Below are positions 54,010-61,503 of a stretch of DNA of 64,000 bases, one piece after another. Source of the DNA: JAPWJZ01 sp035626855 (GTDB lineage Bacteria > Pseudomonadota > Alphaproteobacteria > Micavibrionales > UBA2020); NCBI GenBank assembly GCA_035626855.1, contig DASPMW010000128.1, positions 1 through 64,000 on the forward strand. The letters run 5' to 3'. Numbering within the stretch: the first letter of the stretch is position 1; every line of letters starts with the position of its first letter. A program made the translations under genes and the position numbers. Below the pieces are notes generated by a model. The model saw only the letters and a program-made list of their open reading frames with translations, was not told where the DNA came from and searched no databases.

Positions 54010-55476
54010 ATGGCACTCGATCAATCGCCCAAGCTTGTCAGCAATAAGTTTTCCGGCGCAGCCGCGCCGGATGCCAAGCGCGCGCGGATTGATGCCCGGA
54101 CGGTCGGCTATCCTGCCGATGAAGATGACCAGAAAATCTCCTGGATGGGCATGTCGCCCGCGCCCGGCAAGGGCGACGGGTGGTATGTGCTGCTCGTCGA
54201 GGAAGAGCCGAATAAATACCTGGTTCAGGTGAACAAGGACGAGCGCATCGTCGAAGTCGTGAGGGTGCTCGGTAAGGGCGAAGACGGCCCGCTGACCTTC
54301 GAAAAGGCGGTCGAGCATCTGGCAGTATGGGAATATTCCCGCATGGCCAATGGCGCCGTGCCGCATGATAAGCAGGACCGCGACGATCTCGGCAAGCATT
54401 ACTACAAGAACCTTCTGCTGAAGCGCGGCTACCTCGTCGATACGACCGGCACGCTTGCGGCAGTCGGTGATATCTACCCGGGTCAGGCCGGCAAATTCCT
54501 CAAATCCGATCTCGAGGCGCTGGAGCGCTATCAGGACGGATTGAGAGGCGAGAATATCCTCGGCGAATTGATCGCGTCCCACGATGCCATTTTCATCTCG
54601 GAGACGACGCTGGAGGAAGACCTCCGCAGCTTCGGCGAGATCGCGATTTTTGATAAAATGCAGCTTTTCACGGATACGCTGGTCAAATACGCAGGCGTGA
54701 AGCTGAAGCAGGTGCAGGATTTCTATGCAGACCCGACCGCCAAGGGCGGCGATGAGCTGGCAGTCGCGCTCGCGAAAAGCGGGCATTTCACGCAAGAGAT
54801 GGTCGATCGCTTTAATGCCGCACGCGAAGAGCTGTTCGGCGCCGTTTTCCGTTTCTTCCATGTCGATGAAGCGGACTGGGGCAAGGAGCTGGACCTGAAA
54901 AGCAAGGAACTTCGCAAGGGGCTGCTGATTGACCCGGATGCCCAGCAAACCTACAATTATTTCGATCGCAAAATCGGCTATCCGCTGACGCCGGACGATG
55001 TCAATGCGATGCTGTTCGTCTCCGCGCGCTCGCTTGTCTATTTCCGAGAAACGCTGACGGACAGCCCGCAGAAAGACATGCTCGAGCGGAAGGGAATATA
55101 CAAGCAGGGCGATATCGACGACCTGCTTAACTACCTCGACCTGCTCGACATCAAGTTCCAGTACAAAGCGCTGGCAGAAGCCGCCGTTTCGCTGCCGGGC
55201 ACCAAGCGCGACCGCGAGCTGCAGGAAAAGAAAGACGCGTTCATCCTGCGCGTACAGGGCTTCAAGGAAGGCCTGAAGGAGAGCCAGGATTATTCGCCGG
55301 CGATGGAAAAGCAGATCGACGCGTTCATTCGCGCCAGCACTCCGATTTATCTGATCGACCGCATCGAGGCACTGCCGGCGAAAATAGCCGGGGCGCAAAA
55401 ATATATTCGCGACCGCCTGCTGCCGAAACCGGCTCCGGCGCCGACCGCGCCGACCCCGAAACAGCCGACGCTTTAG
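54010..55476 (+). CDS. Unknown 488-residue protein, third gene of the TelA-like operon
   Basis: No recognised family. After a flexible start, a small beta-rich domain occurs at about 40-90 (DGWYVLLVEEEPNKYLVQVNKDERIVEVV). A mostly helical body with many charged residues follows (HYYKNLLLKRGYLVDTTGTL, FFHVDEADWGKELDLKSKELRKGLLI, YPLTPDDVNAMLFV). The tail is Pro-rich (KPAPAPTAPTPKQPTL). No signal peptide or membrane helix. It has an SD AACAGGAG and lies 24 bases behind the TelA-like gene. Confidence 0.75.
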   Translation: MALDQSPKLVSNKFSGAAAPDAKRARIDARTVGYPADEDDQKISWMGMSPAPGKGDGWYVLLVEEEPNKYLVQVNKDERIVEVVRVLGKGEDGPLTFEKAVEHLAVWEYSRMANGAVPHDKQDRDDLGKHYYKNLLLKRGYLVDTTGTLAAVGDIYPGQAGKFLKSDLEALERYQDGLRGENILGELIASHDAIFISETTLEEDLRSFGEIAIFDKMQLFTDTLVKYAGVKLKQVQDFYADPTAKGGDELAVALAKSGHFTQEMVDRFNAAREELFGAVFRFFHVDEADWGKELDLKSKELRKGLLIDPDAQQTYNYFDRKIGYPLTPDDVNAMLFVSARSLVYFRETLTDSPQKDMLERKGIYKQGDIDDLLNYLDLLDIKFQYKALAEAAVSLPGTKRDRELQEKKDAFILRVQGFKEGLKESQDYSPAMEKQIDAFIRASTPIYLIDRIEALPAKIAGAQKYIRDRLLPKPAPAPTAPTPKQPTL

Positions 55477-55502
55477 GCAAGAAAATTTGAGGAGTGTGAG
55501 AG

Positions 55503-56534
55503 ATGGGCGATTTCGACTTCAACCCGAAGAAAAAAGACGACAAAGGCATCGGCAAGATCCGCCTCGGCGAGGAGAGCGCAGCCGAGCAAAAGGAAACGGC
55601 CGTCAAAACGGCGACCAGGAAAAAATGGCTGATCGGCGGCGGCATTGCGACCGGCGCGCTTGTGCTGACCCTCGGTCTCACCGCCGTTTTCAATTCGAGC
55701 AGCGAGAAGCAGCCGGCGCCCCAGCCCCCTGCCGTCACGCAGACCCAGACTGCTCAGCCGCCTGTGACCCGCCAGCAGCCCGTTCCGCAGGATGAGAACA
55801 CCGGCGCCATCTTGTTCCAGAGCATTGCGGACAAGCAGAGCGTGATCTACCGCGACCAGGTTTTGATTTATAAGGAAACTGATCGCGCCGGCCGCATGAC
55901 GGGCACCGGCGAAGCCTATCTGAGCGCCACCGGGCAGGCCGTTCCGTTCGGCAGCGATTTCGCGGTGCATGTGTCACTTTTCGAAAAAGGCGGTGTCAGC
56001 CTGCTGGTCGCCTCGGGCCCCTATGCCGGCAACCGCGTCGAGTTCTTCCCGACCGGCGTGCGCGGCACGAGCCGTGTGACCTATAGCCATGTGGGCGAGG
56101 AAAACCTAGGCTCCGACGGCATCACCATGCGCTTCACCGCCCTGCCGCAGGGGCAGCGCACCGAACAAACCGTCTCGATGAAAAGCCCGGCTATCCAGGG
56201 CAGCGGCGTGCAGATGCCTGGCAGCGCCTTTGAATACGACAAAAACGTTCGCGAGCGCGGCGAATATGTCCGCGCCTTCACGGTCAAAGGCAATGTTGAA
56301 GAAGGCGTGTTCCAGGTAAAGATCTGGAACGGCGACACCTACACCATCAACTTCGCCACGGGGCAATACACCGTCGACAGCGTCTTCCTTTTCCACCCGG
56401 ATTATGTCGAGGAAACGCAGCGGACGGGGGTCAATATCGACGCCTCGACCATTCCGCTCGTCAAGGGCGTCGTCAACGTGGCGCCCGCCCATCGCGCGGC
56501 GCCTGCGCCTACCCGTCGCGGCCCGTCACGGTAA
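55503..56534 (+). CDS. Single-span membrane protein, last gene of the TelA-like operon
   Basis: 343 residues. A basic, soluble N-terminal 45 residues (DFDFNPKKKDDKGIGKIRLGEE) precede one membrane helix (KKWLIGGGIATGALVLTLGLTAVF). A Pro/Gln/Thr-rich linker (KQPAPQPPAVTQTQTAQPP) then leads to a beta-rich extracytoplasmic domain of about 230 residues. That domain has no familiar motif (FGSDFAVHVSLFEKGGVSLLVA, GVFQVKIWNGDTYTINFATGQYTV). The topology, cytoplasmic tail then periplasmic domain, could link the cytoplasmic TelA-like and coiled-coil proteins to the envelope. It has an SD TGAGGAG. The hairpin after it ends the operon. Confidence 0.75.
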   Translation: MGDFDFNPKKKDDKGIGKIRLGEESAAEQKETAVKTATRKKWLIGGGIATGALVLTLGLTAVFNSSSEKQPAPQPPAVTQTQTAQPPVTRQQPVPQDENTGAILFQSIADKQSVIYRDQVLIYKETDRAGRMTGTGEAYLSATGQAVPFGSDFAVHVSLFEKGGVSLLVASGPYAGNRVEFFPTGVRGTSRVTYSHVGEENLGSDGITMRFTALPQGQRTEQTVSMKSPAIQGSGVQMPGSAFEYDKNVRERGEYVRAFTVKGNVEEGVFQVKIWNGDTYTINFATGQYTVDSVFLFHPDYVEETQRTGVNIDASTIPLVKGVVNVAPAHRAAPAPTRRGPSR

Positions 56535-56556
56535 CATTCGCGGGACAGGAAATAGC

Positions 56557-56587
56557 AAGGGGCGGCCAGTCATGCTGGCCGCCCCTT
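56557..56587. terminator. Terminator-like perfect hairpin after the TelA-like operon
   Basis: AAGGGGCGGCCAG (56557-56569), a five-base loop TCATG, and CTGGCCGCCCCTT (56575-56587) make a 13-base perfect stem. It lies between the TelA-like operon and the convergent lipoprotein gene and can stop transcription from both sides. The T-tract is short, so Rho-independent strength is uncertain. Confidence 0.65.
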
Positions 56588-56613
56588 GCCTGTCCAGCCT
56601 CTGAAAGAAGCGG

Positions 56614-56853
56614 TTATTCGTGGTTCTTGTCGTAGAGGTAGCCGCCGACAGCGCCGACGCCCGCACCGATCGCCGCGCCGCAGCCAACGCAGCCGCCGGT
56701 GACCGCCGTGCCGACAGCGCCGACGCCCGCGCCGATACCGGCGCCTGACAGGGTGCGCTGCTGGGTGGAATTCATGCCGCTGCAAGCGGTCAGGGAAAGA
56801 AGCGCAAGGGCGATTACCGGTGCGCGCAGTTTAGAGGTGAGGGATGTCGTCAT
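56614..56853 (-). CDS. Glycine-zipper lipoprotein
   Basis: 79 residues. Signal peptide with lipobox LTAC (LALLSLTACSG). The mature part is a run of glycine-zipper repeats (GAGIGAGVGAVGTAV, GCVGCGAAIGAGVGAVGGYLYD) ending DKNHE, as in OsmB-like and other YMGG-type outer membrane lipoproteins. Such proteins are often induced by osmotic or general stress. The ATG at 56853 follows AAGGAGAACGACCC. It is transcribed from a promoter with an ECF-type -35 element (56890-56914). Confidence 0.8.
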   Translation of the reverse strand: MTTSLTSKLRAPVIALALLSLTACSGMNSTQQRTLSGAGIGAGVGAVGTAVTGGCVGCGAAIGAGVGAVGGYLYDKNHE

Positions 56854-56889
56854 GGGTCGTTCTCCTTGGGTGAATTGCATCACCCGACA

Positions 56890-56914
56890 AACCCGCACCC
56901 TAAATCTTTGTTCC
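56890..56914 (-). promoter_or_regulatory. ECF-type promoter motif before the glycine-zipper lipoprotein
   Basis: On the reverse strand: GGAAC (56914-56910), 16 bases, then GGTT (56893-56890). The alphaproteobacterial EcfG consensus is GGAAC-N16/17-CGTT; only the first base of the -10 differs. It lies 37 bases before the gene start. Confidence 0.45.
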
Positions 56915-56954
56915 AAAAGAAAACCGTCCGGCCCAGGGCAGGGGGCCGGACGGT
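56915..56954 (-). terminator. Intrinsic terminator of the EF-hand gene
   Basis: A hairpin with 12-base arms, ACCGTCCGGCCC (56923-56934) and GGGCCGGACGGT (56943-56954), followed on the reverse strand by TTTTCTTTTGG. Placed 48 bases after the EF-hand stop, it fits Rho-independent termination. Confidence 0.75.
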
Positions 56955-57002
56955 GTTTACCGGGATTCAGTCTCAGGGCAGGGAGCGAATCCCGGACGGT
57001 GG

Positions 57003-57659
57003 TTATTTGTTCAGGGCTGCTTCGGCGCGGTTTTTAGCGTCGATCGCCTCGTTATAAACGCCTTGCCATTCCTTTTTCTCGATGGCCTTGCTGTCGTCGA
57101 CGTCGACCTGGTTGAACGCCTTGCCGGTGAATTCATGCGGCGACAGACCATTGTTGTTTTTGTCGAAGCGCGAGAGCTGCGTGTATTCCATGAAGCGCTC
57201 GTAGGTGACTTCCTGCTTGTCGGCCATGCCGTCATTGTCGAAGTCGTAAGTGATCTTCGTCATTTTCTCCATCGGCGCGACGGTCAGGACGGCCGGGCGC
57301 TCGAATTCATTGTTGTCGATGACCATGTTGCCGTCGGTGTCGTAAAGGCCGAAAATCATCTCGCCCACTTCGGCGCGGGAGAGCAGGCCGTTGCGGTCAG
57401 CGTCGAAATCCTGGATATGAAGCGCGCGGGTGGTGGGCGCGAGCGGCGCGGGAACGACAGCCGTTTCCGTCAGCTTCGAGGAGGAAGTGGTCGTGCTGGT
57501 GGTCGTTTCAATTGTCGTCGGGGTCGTGGTGGTGGTCACCGTAGACTTGGCGGCAGGTACTTCTACAATTCTTTCGTGGACGACGGTGGTTTCGGCAACT
57601 GCCTGGTTTGCCAACAGCGCGGCCGCGGCGCAAAGCATCATAAATCCGGTCTTTTTCAT
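57003..57659 (-). CDS. Secreted protein with multiple EF-hand calcium-binding motifs
   Basis: 218 residues. Signal peptide MKKTGFMMLCAAAALLANQAVA; a Thr-rich low-complexity stretch (TVTTTTTPTTIETTTSTTTS, residues about 40-60); then five candidate EF loops: DFDADRNGLLSRAE, YDTDGNMVIDNNEF, DFDNDGMADKQEV, FDKNNNGLSPHEF and DVDDSKAIEKKEW. At least three carry the spaced Asp/Asn/Glu ligands of a calcium site. Likely a periplasmic calcium-binding protein. ATG at 57659 with GGAGA upstream. It has an ECF-type promoter. Confidence 0.82.
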   Translation of the reverse strand: MKKTGFMMLCAAAALLANQAVAETTVVHERIVEVPAAKSTVTTTTTPTTIETTTSTTTSSSKLTETAVVPAPLAPTTRALHIQDFDADRNGLLSRAEVGEMIFGLYDTDGNMVIDNNEFERPAVLTVAPMEKMTKITYDFDNDGMADKQEVTYERFMEYTQLSRFDKNNNGLSPHEFTGKAFNQVDVDDSKAIEKKEWQGVYNEAIDAKNRAEAALNK

Positions 57660-57692
57660 GGGGTTCTCCATTAAGGGTTATCTCAGGGCGCA

Positions 57693-57718
57693 AACGATGT
57701 GATCGTAAAAGTAGTTCC
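57693..57718 (-). promoter_or_regulatory. ECF-type promoter motif, exact consensus, before the EF-hand gene
   Basis: On the reverse strand: GGAAC (57718-57714), 17 bases, CGTT (57696-57693). This is an exact match to the EcfG (general stress ECF sigma) consensus GGAAC-N16/17-CGTT of alphaproteobacteria. It lies 34 bases upstream of the EF-hand start at 57659. An EcfG-like sigma gene is 3.2 kb away. Confidence 0.65.
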
Positions 57719-57825
57719 TTCAATATGGCAACTCCGAAGGCTTTGATGAGACCTCCTAAATCGGGAACCATAACAGCGGTGTGGAGGTAAGCGCGCCGAC
57801 GCTTAACACTCAAAGGAGCTACCCC

Positions 57826-58689
57826 ATGAAAAAACTCACCCTGCTCGGCGCCGTTTCCGCCCTTGCGCTGCTCGTTGCCGCACCGGCAATGGCTGAAACC
57901 GCCAAAGAAATGAACAAGGAATACAACCAGGAAGAGTCCTACGGCTCGCGTGGCAAGGATAGCGGCTCGATTGTTGACCGCAACCAGAACAACACCGAGG
58001 TCAAGGAAGACATCTCCGACGCCACGGCTAAAGCTTCCGCGTCGATGCGCAACACCGCCGACGAGATCAAGGCATCCCTGATTGACGAGGACGTGAAGGT
58101 GAAGGCCTCCCCCGTCACGATCAAATCGGCGACGACGGCTGACGGCATCATCGGCAAGCCGGTGGTCAACCAGGCGAATGACCGCATCGCAACCGTCGAG
58201 GACGTTATCCTTGACGCGAACGGCGATGCAAAACTGATTGTCGTGAAAGACGGCGATTTCGCGGGCATGGGCGGCAAGCTTGCGGCCTTCGACTATGACG
58301 CCATCATCAGCCGCCAGGCGGATGGCGACGTCGTCATGCCGATCACCGAGCAGACTCTCGACAAGGTCGCTGAATTCTCCTACGACAAGTCGGACAAGGA
58401 TAACGTTCGCGTCATCCCTGCCAACGGCTACAGCGTGAAGGGCCTGCTTGACGGCAATATCGTCGATGCGCAAGGCGAAAAACTGGCGACCATCGATAAC
58501 GTATCGCTCAAAGCCGGCAAAGCCGACATGATCATCGCGAGCTATGGCAAGGTACTCGCCATGGGCGGCGACAAGGTCGCGCTCGATTTCGATACCGGCC
58601 GTCTTGTCCGCGACGGCAAGAATGTCGACCTGAAACTGAGCCAGAACCAGACGGCGAAGTTCAACACCTACAAAGACAACCACAAATAA
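57826..58689 (+). CDS. Secreted protein with two PRC-barrel domains
   Basis: 287 residues. Signal peptide MKKLTLLGAVSALALLVAAPAMA, a charged linker (about 25-105), then two PRC-barrel domains with GKPVVNQANDRIATVEDVILDANGDAKLIVVKDG in pieces and GNIVDAQGEKLATIDNVSLKAGKADMIIASYG in pieces. Each ends in a strand with AFDYD / ALDFD. PRC-barrels bind RNA or electron-transfer proteins; here the protein is exported. AAAGGAG precedes the ATG. A GGAAC occurs upstream (57764), but with a poor -10. Confidence 0.85.
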   Translation: MKKLTLLGAVSALALLVAAPAMAETAKEMNKEYNQEESYGSRGKDSGSIVDRNQNNTEVKEDISDATAKASASMRNTADEIKASLIDEDVKVKASPVTIKSATTADGIIGKPVVNQANDRIATVEDVILDANGDAKLIVVKDGDFAGMGGKLAAFDYDAIISRQADGDVVMPITEQTLDKVAEFSYDKSDKDNVRVIPANGYSVKGLLDGNIVDAQGEKLATIDNVSLKAGKADMIIASYGKVLAMGGDKVALDFDTGRLVRDGKNVDLKLSQNQTAKFNTYKDNHK

Positions 58690-58699
58690 ACAATCGGTA

Positions 58700-58731
58700 T
58701 CCGGCCTGCGCCCTTACGGGTTCAGGCCGGA
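58700..58731. terminator. Hairpin between the PRC-barrel and CsbD-like genes
   Basis: TCCGGCCTG (58700-58708) and CAGGCCGGA (58723-58731) form a nine-base stem with a loop holding CGCCCTTACGGGTT. No T-tract follows, so it may be a read-through or RNA-processing element controlling how much csbD is made. Confidence 0.45.
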
Positions 58732-58753
58732 ATCCCTTTCAAAGGATGGCGCA

Positions 58754-58957
58754 ATGAACGAAGACATTCTGCAAGGCAAGTGGAACGAGCTGAAAGGCTC
58801 TATCCAGGAGAAATGGGGCAAAATCACGGACGACGATATGACGCGCATCAACGGCGACCGCACCAAGCTCGCGGGCACGATCCAGAAGAATTATGGCATC
58901 GCGCGGGACGAAGCTGAAAAACAGCTCAAAGAGTGGGAGCAGCAGCATCGCGGATAA
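58754..58957 (+). CDS. CsbD-like stress protein
   Basis: 67 residues of highly charged sequence: MNEDILQGKWNELKGSIQEK, WGKITDDDMTRINGDRTKLAG and IQKNYGIARDEAEKQLKEW. This matches the CsbD family, small cytoplasmic proteins of unknown role that are induced by general stress in many bacteria. Ribosome-binding site AAAGGATGGCGCA. It follows the PRC-barrel gene and precedes the YqjD/YqjE-like pair. Confidence 0.9.
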   Translation: MNEDILQGKWNELKGSIQEKWGKITDDDMTRINGDRTKLAGTIQKNYGIARDEAEKQLKEWEQQHRG

Positions 58958-59058
58958 CGCCGCGAATCCAGTTGGATCGCGCCAAAGGGTGTATCCAGTG
59001 AACCTTTATGCCTACCGCGCTGTTAGTGCGTTGTGCCATGCAACATAGGAGACCAGTC

Positions 59059-59451
59059 ATGCAAAACACCACCACGAACACCATGGGCGGCAAGCCCAGC
59101 ACCGGAGCGATCAGCCAGACGCTCTCCTCTGACGTCAGCGATATCCGCAGCGACGTCCAGGCGCTCAAGGACGACGCCTGCGCGCTCACCGGCGACATCA
59201 AGGCAGCCGGTCTCGGCAGAGTTGCCGAAGCAAAAGGCGCCGCTATCGGCAAGGTCAACGAAGTCAAAGGTCTCGCTGTTGACAAGGTCAACGAAGTAAA
59301 GAACCTTGCGACGGAAAAGCTGGATTCGATCCTCGCTTCCAGCGACGAAAGCCTGAAGGCGATCGATGACGAGATCAAGGCGAACCCGCGCAGCGCGGTT
59401 GCTTTTGCTTTCGCCGCCGGTATCGTTGCAAGCTTCCTGTTCCGCCGGTAA
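59059..59451 (+). CDS. YqjD/ElaB-like (DUF883) membrane-tethered protein
   Basis: 130 residues. A helical N-terminal part with Asp/Lys-rich repeats (SSDVSDIRSDVQALKDDACAL, KVNEVKGLAVDKVNEVKNLATEKL), a conserved segment DEIKANPRSAVAFAFAAGIVASFLFRR that ends in one membrane helix. YqjD and ElaB have this design: soluble helix plus C-terminal membrane anchor, and bind ribosomes at stationary phase. Start at 59059 with TAGGAG upstream. It overlaps nothing and is five bases from the next gene. Confidence 0.78.
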   Translation: MQNTTTNTMGGKPSTGAISQTLSSDVSDIRSDVQALKDDACALTGDIKAAGLGRVAEAKGAAIGKVNEVKGLAVDKVNEVKNLATEKLDSILASSDESLKAIDDEIKANPRSAVAFAFAAGIVASFLFRR

Positions 59452-59456
59452 CTGCC

Positions 59457-59891
59457 ATGGCCATTATTCAGCCGATGGTCGCGCAGCTGCTCATCAACAG
59501 CGTTCTCAGCCGCAAGTCCAAAGCGCGCGGACGTAGCAAGGCGGAGTTTCTCCTGCTTGTTTCTTCCGGCTTTATGTCGCTTGTCGGCATCGTCTTCCTT
59601 TTCGTCGCCCTCTACGACTGGGCGATGCTTCACTACGCCGCGTGGATGGCTGCTGTCATCACCGGCGGCGTGGGCCTCGCGGTCGGCATGACTTTTGCCG
59701 CCATCGCCGGCGGCATGGAAGCAGAGCGCAAACGCCATGAACCCGAGCAAGCCGAAGACCCGGGAGAGGCATTGCTGGCCGCAATTGACCGCGCCACGCA
59801 CGGCCTCGAAAAGCCCATCGCGGATAACCCGCGCACCTCGGTGCTGCTGGCTTCCCTCGCGGGCTATATGACTGGCAACAAGCTTCACTAA
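59457..59891 (+). CDS. YqjE-like membrane protein (phage-holin superfamily fold)
   Basis: 144 residues with two hydrophobic helices (FLLLVSSGFMSLVGIVFLFVAL and WMAAVITGGVGLAVGMTFAAIAGG). The C-terminal part contains DRATHGLEKPIADNPRTSVLLASLAGYMTG, which echoes the NPR-x-S-x-x-A end of the preceding YqjD-like protein. The two genes are five bases apart and clearly co-expressed, as yqjD and yqjE are in enterics. Confidence 0.7.
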   Translation: MAIIQPMVAQLLINSVLSRKSKARGRSKAEFLLLVSSGFMSLVGIVFLFVALYDWAMLHYAAWMAAVITGGVGLAVGMTFAAIAGGMEAERKRHEPEQAEDPGEALLAAIDRATHGLEKPIADNPRTSVLLASLAGYMTGNKLH

Positions 59892-59910
59892 GAAGAAGCA
59901 CACACACGGA

Positions 59911-59940
59911 AAAGCCGCCCTTTGACGAGGGCGGCTTTTT
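59911..59940. terminator. Rho-independent terminator after the YqjE-like gene
   Basis: AAAGCCGCCC, a TTTGACGA-type loop and GGGCGGCTTTTT make an eight-base GC stem with A-run and T-run flanks, so it can work in both directions and serves the convergent regulator gene as well. Confidence 0.9.
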
Positions 59941-59960
59941 CCTGTTTCACCGTTGCGTGA

Positions 59961-60701
59961 CTAATCGATGCTCTTGGCGTCGCCGCAGAACATATAGCCC
60001 ACGCCGCGCACGGTCTTGATCAGGGCCGGCGCAGCGGGGTCGTCGTTGAGCTTTTTGCGGATGCGCGCGACCTGCGTATCAATCACGCGATCATAGGCGT
60101 CGAATTTTCCGCCGGCGCGGGTAAGCTCGAACAGCTGCTCGCGCGACAGCACGCGGTTGGGGGCCATCACCAGCGCCTCCAGCAGCCGGAATTCCCCCGT
60201 CGTAAGGTCGGAGGCGGCGTGCTTTTCATCAAAAAGCTGGTACTGCTGGCGGTCAAGCAGCCAGCCGTTGAAAGCAATGCGCTTGGACTTCGCAAGCGGC
60301 TGGTCCTTATCGTTGGTGGGCGTCTTCTCGTCCGCGGCGGCACGGCGCAGTACGGCCTTGATGCGGGCTGACAGCTCGCGCATTTCAAACGGCTTGGTCA
60401 AATAGTCGTCAGCGCCCATTTCCAGGCCCACGATCTTGTCGGCCGTCTCGTCCTTGCCGCTGACCACAATCACGGGGGCGCGGGTTTTCGCGCGAATCGA
60501 CATCAGGAGCGTGAGGCCGTCATTATCCGGCAGCATCAGGTCGAGCAGGATGATATCGGGCTGGGTCGTTTCGAGTTTAGCCATGGTTTCCGCGCCGTTT
60601 GACGCAGTCAGCAGCTGATAGCCCTGATTCTCGAGATACGTGCGCATCACGAGCTGCAGGTTTTCGTCGTCATCTACTGCCAGTACCGTAGCCTTGTGCA
60701 C
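59961..60701 (-). CDS. OmpR/PhoB-type response regulator
   Basis: 246 residues. The receiver domain has the acidic pair VDDDEN, the phosphorylated Asp54 in LLDLMLP, the switch Thr/Ser (PVIVVSGKDE) and Lys (DDYLTKPFEMREL). The C-terminal winged helix includes LTTGEFRLLEALVMAPNRVLSREQLFELTR, VDTQVARIRKKL and TVRGVGYMF. It binds DNA in response to a partner histidine kinase. The nearest kinase in the window is the hybrid at 61504-63774, not adjacent. It is divergent from the ECF sigma gene, with 186 bases between them. Confidence 0.92.
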   Translation of the reverse strand: MHKATVLAVDDDENLQLVMRTYLENQGYQLLTASNGAETMAKLETTQPDIILLDLMLPDNDGLTLLMSIRAKTRAPVIVVSGKDETADKIVGLEMGADDYLTKPFEMRELSARIKAVLRRAAADEKTPTNDKDQPLAKSKRIAFNGWLLDRQQYQLFDEKHAASDLTTGEFRLLEALVMAPNRVLSREQLFELTRAGGKFDAYDRVIDTQVARIRKKLNDDPAAPALIKTVRGVGYMFCGDAKSID

Positions 60702-60887
60702 CCGATCGCCGTTCTATGGAAATTCAAAGCGCGGAATTTACTATAACCGGTCGTTTATAGGGTTTTTGTCACGCAAATGAAACAATTTTTTTCGCGACGC
60801 TTACTTGAGCTTCAAAACGCGGTTACAGGCGAAAGCTATCCTTAGATCAGTAGCAAAAACAACCGTACTGAACTTAGGAGCTGACAA

Positions 60888-61448
60888 ATGTTTGAGCAAA
60901 AAGCCCTCGTCGCTGAAATGGAAAACCTCCGCCGCTTTGCCCTGCGCCTGACGCGCAACGCAAGCGACGCGGAAGACCTCGTCCAGTCGACCCTGCTGCG
61001 CGCTCTCGAGAAGCAGGATTACTTTGAGACCGGCACCAACCTCTTCAGCTGGACCTCGAAAATCATGTTCAACCTGTTTGCGTCGCAGTACCGCCGCAAG
61101 AAGAAATTCGAAACCCAGTACGATCCCGAGCCGTATCTGGCGCATGCGCAAGTCGGTCCGAGCCAGGAAGTCACCGCCGACCTTTCCAAAGTGAAAGAGG
61201 CGATGAAGCAGCTCTCTCAGGAACATCGCGATATGCTGGTCCTGGTCTGCATCCGCGGGTTGCGCTACGAAGAAGTCTCTGAAATGCTGCAGATCCCGGT
61301 CGGCACCGTGCGCTCGCGCCTGTTCCGCGCCCGCAAGCAGCTGCAGGAAGTGCTTGATACGACGCCGGCACTACCGCGCGTTGCCGCAGAGCGCGTTTTC
61401 GGCGCGCTGCCCGATGCCAGCGAGGAGAGCAAGCTGGCCCAGGCTTAA
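60888..61448 (+). CDS. ECF sigma factor of the EcfG general-stress type
   Basis: 186 residues with sigma-70 regions 2 and 4. Region 2 reads LRRFALRLTRNASDAEDLVQSTLLRALEKQDYFETGTNLFSWTSKIMFNLFASQYRR in pieces, region 4 reads MKQLSQEHRDMLVLVCIRGLRYEEVSEMLQIPVGTVRSRLFRARKQL in pieces. The F-x-x-GTNLFSW stretch is typical of EcfG-like sigmas. No NepR-type anti-sigma or PhyR response regulator is visible nearby, so control must act from elsewhere if it is a true EcfG. Nearby ECF-type promoters (56.9 and 57.7 kb) are candidate targets. Confidence 0.88.
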   Translation: MFEQKALVAEMENLRRFALRLTRNASDAEDLVQSTLLRALEKQDYFETGTNLFSWTSKIMFNLFASQYRRKKKFETQYDPEPYLAHAQVGPSQEVTADLSKVKEAMKQLSQEHRDMLVLVCIRGLRYEEVSEMLQIPVGTVRSRLFRARKQLQEVLDTTPALPRVAAERVFGALPDASEESKLAQA

Positions 61449-61470
61449 GCTGCAAGCTGCTCAAAACAAA

Positions 61471-61498
61471 AAAGCCCCCGGCGACGGGGGCTTTTTTT
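61471..61498. terminator. Bidirectional terminator between the ECF sigma and hybrid kinase genes
   Basis: AAAAGCCCCCGGCGACGGGG followed by GCTTTTTTT: an AGCCCCC/GGGGGCT stem with A-run upstream and T-run downstream, so it terminates both convergent genes. Confidence 0.92.
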
Positions 61499-61503
61499 CT
61501 GCC

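Noticed and set aside
57764..57788. A third ECF-type promoter, GGAAC before the PRC-barrel gene
   Set aside because: At 16 or 17 bases the -10 position reads AGGT or GGTA, a poor match to CGTT.
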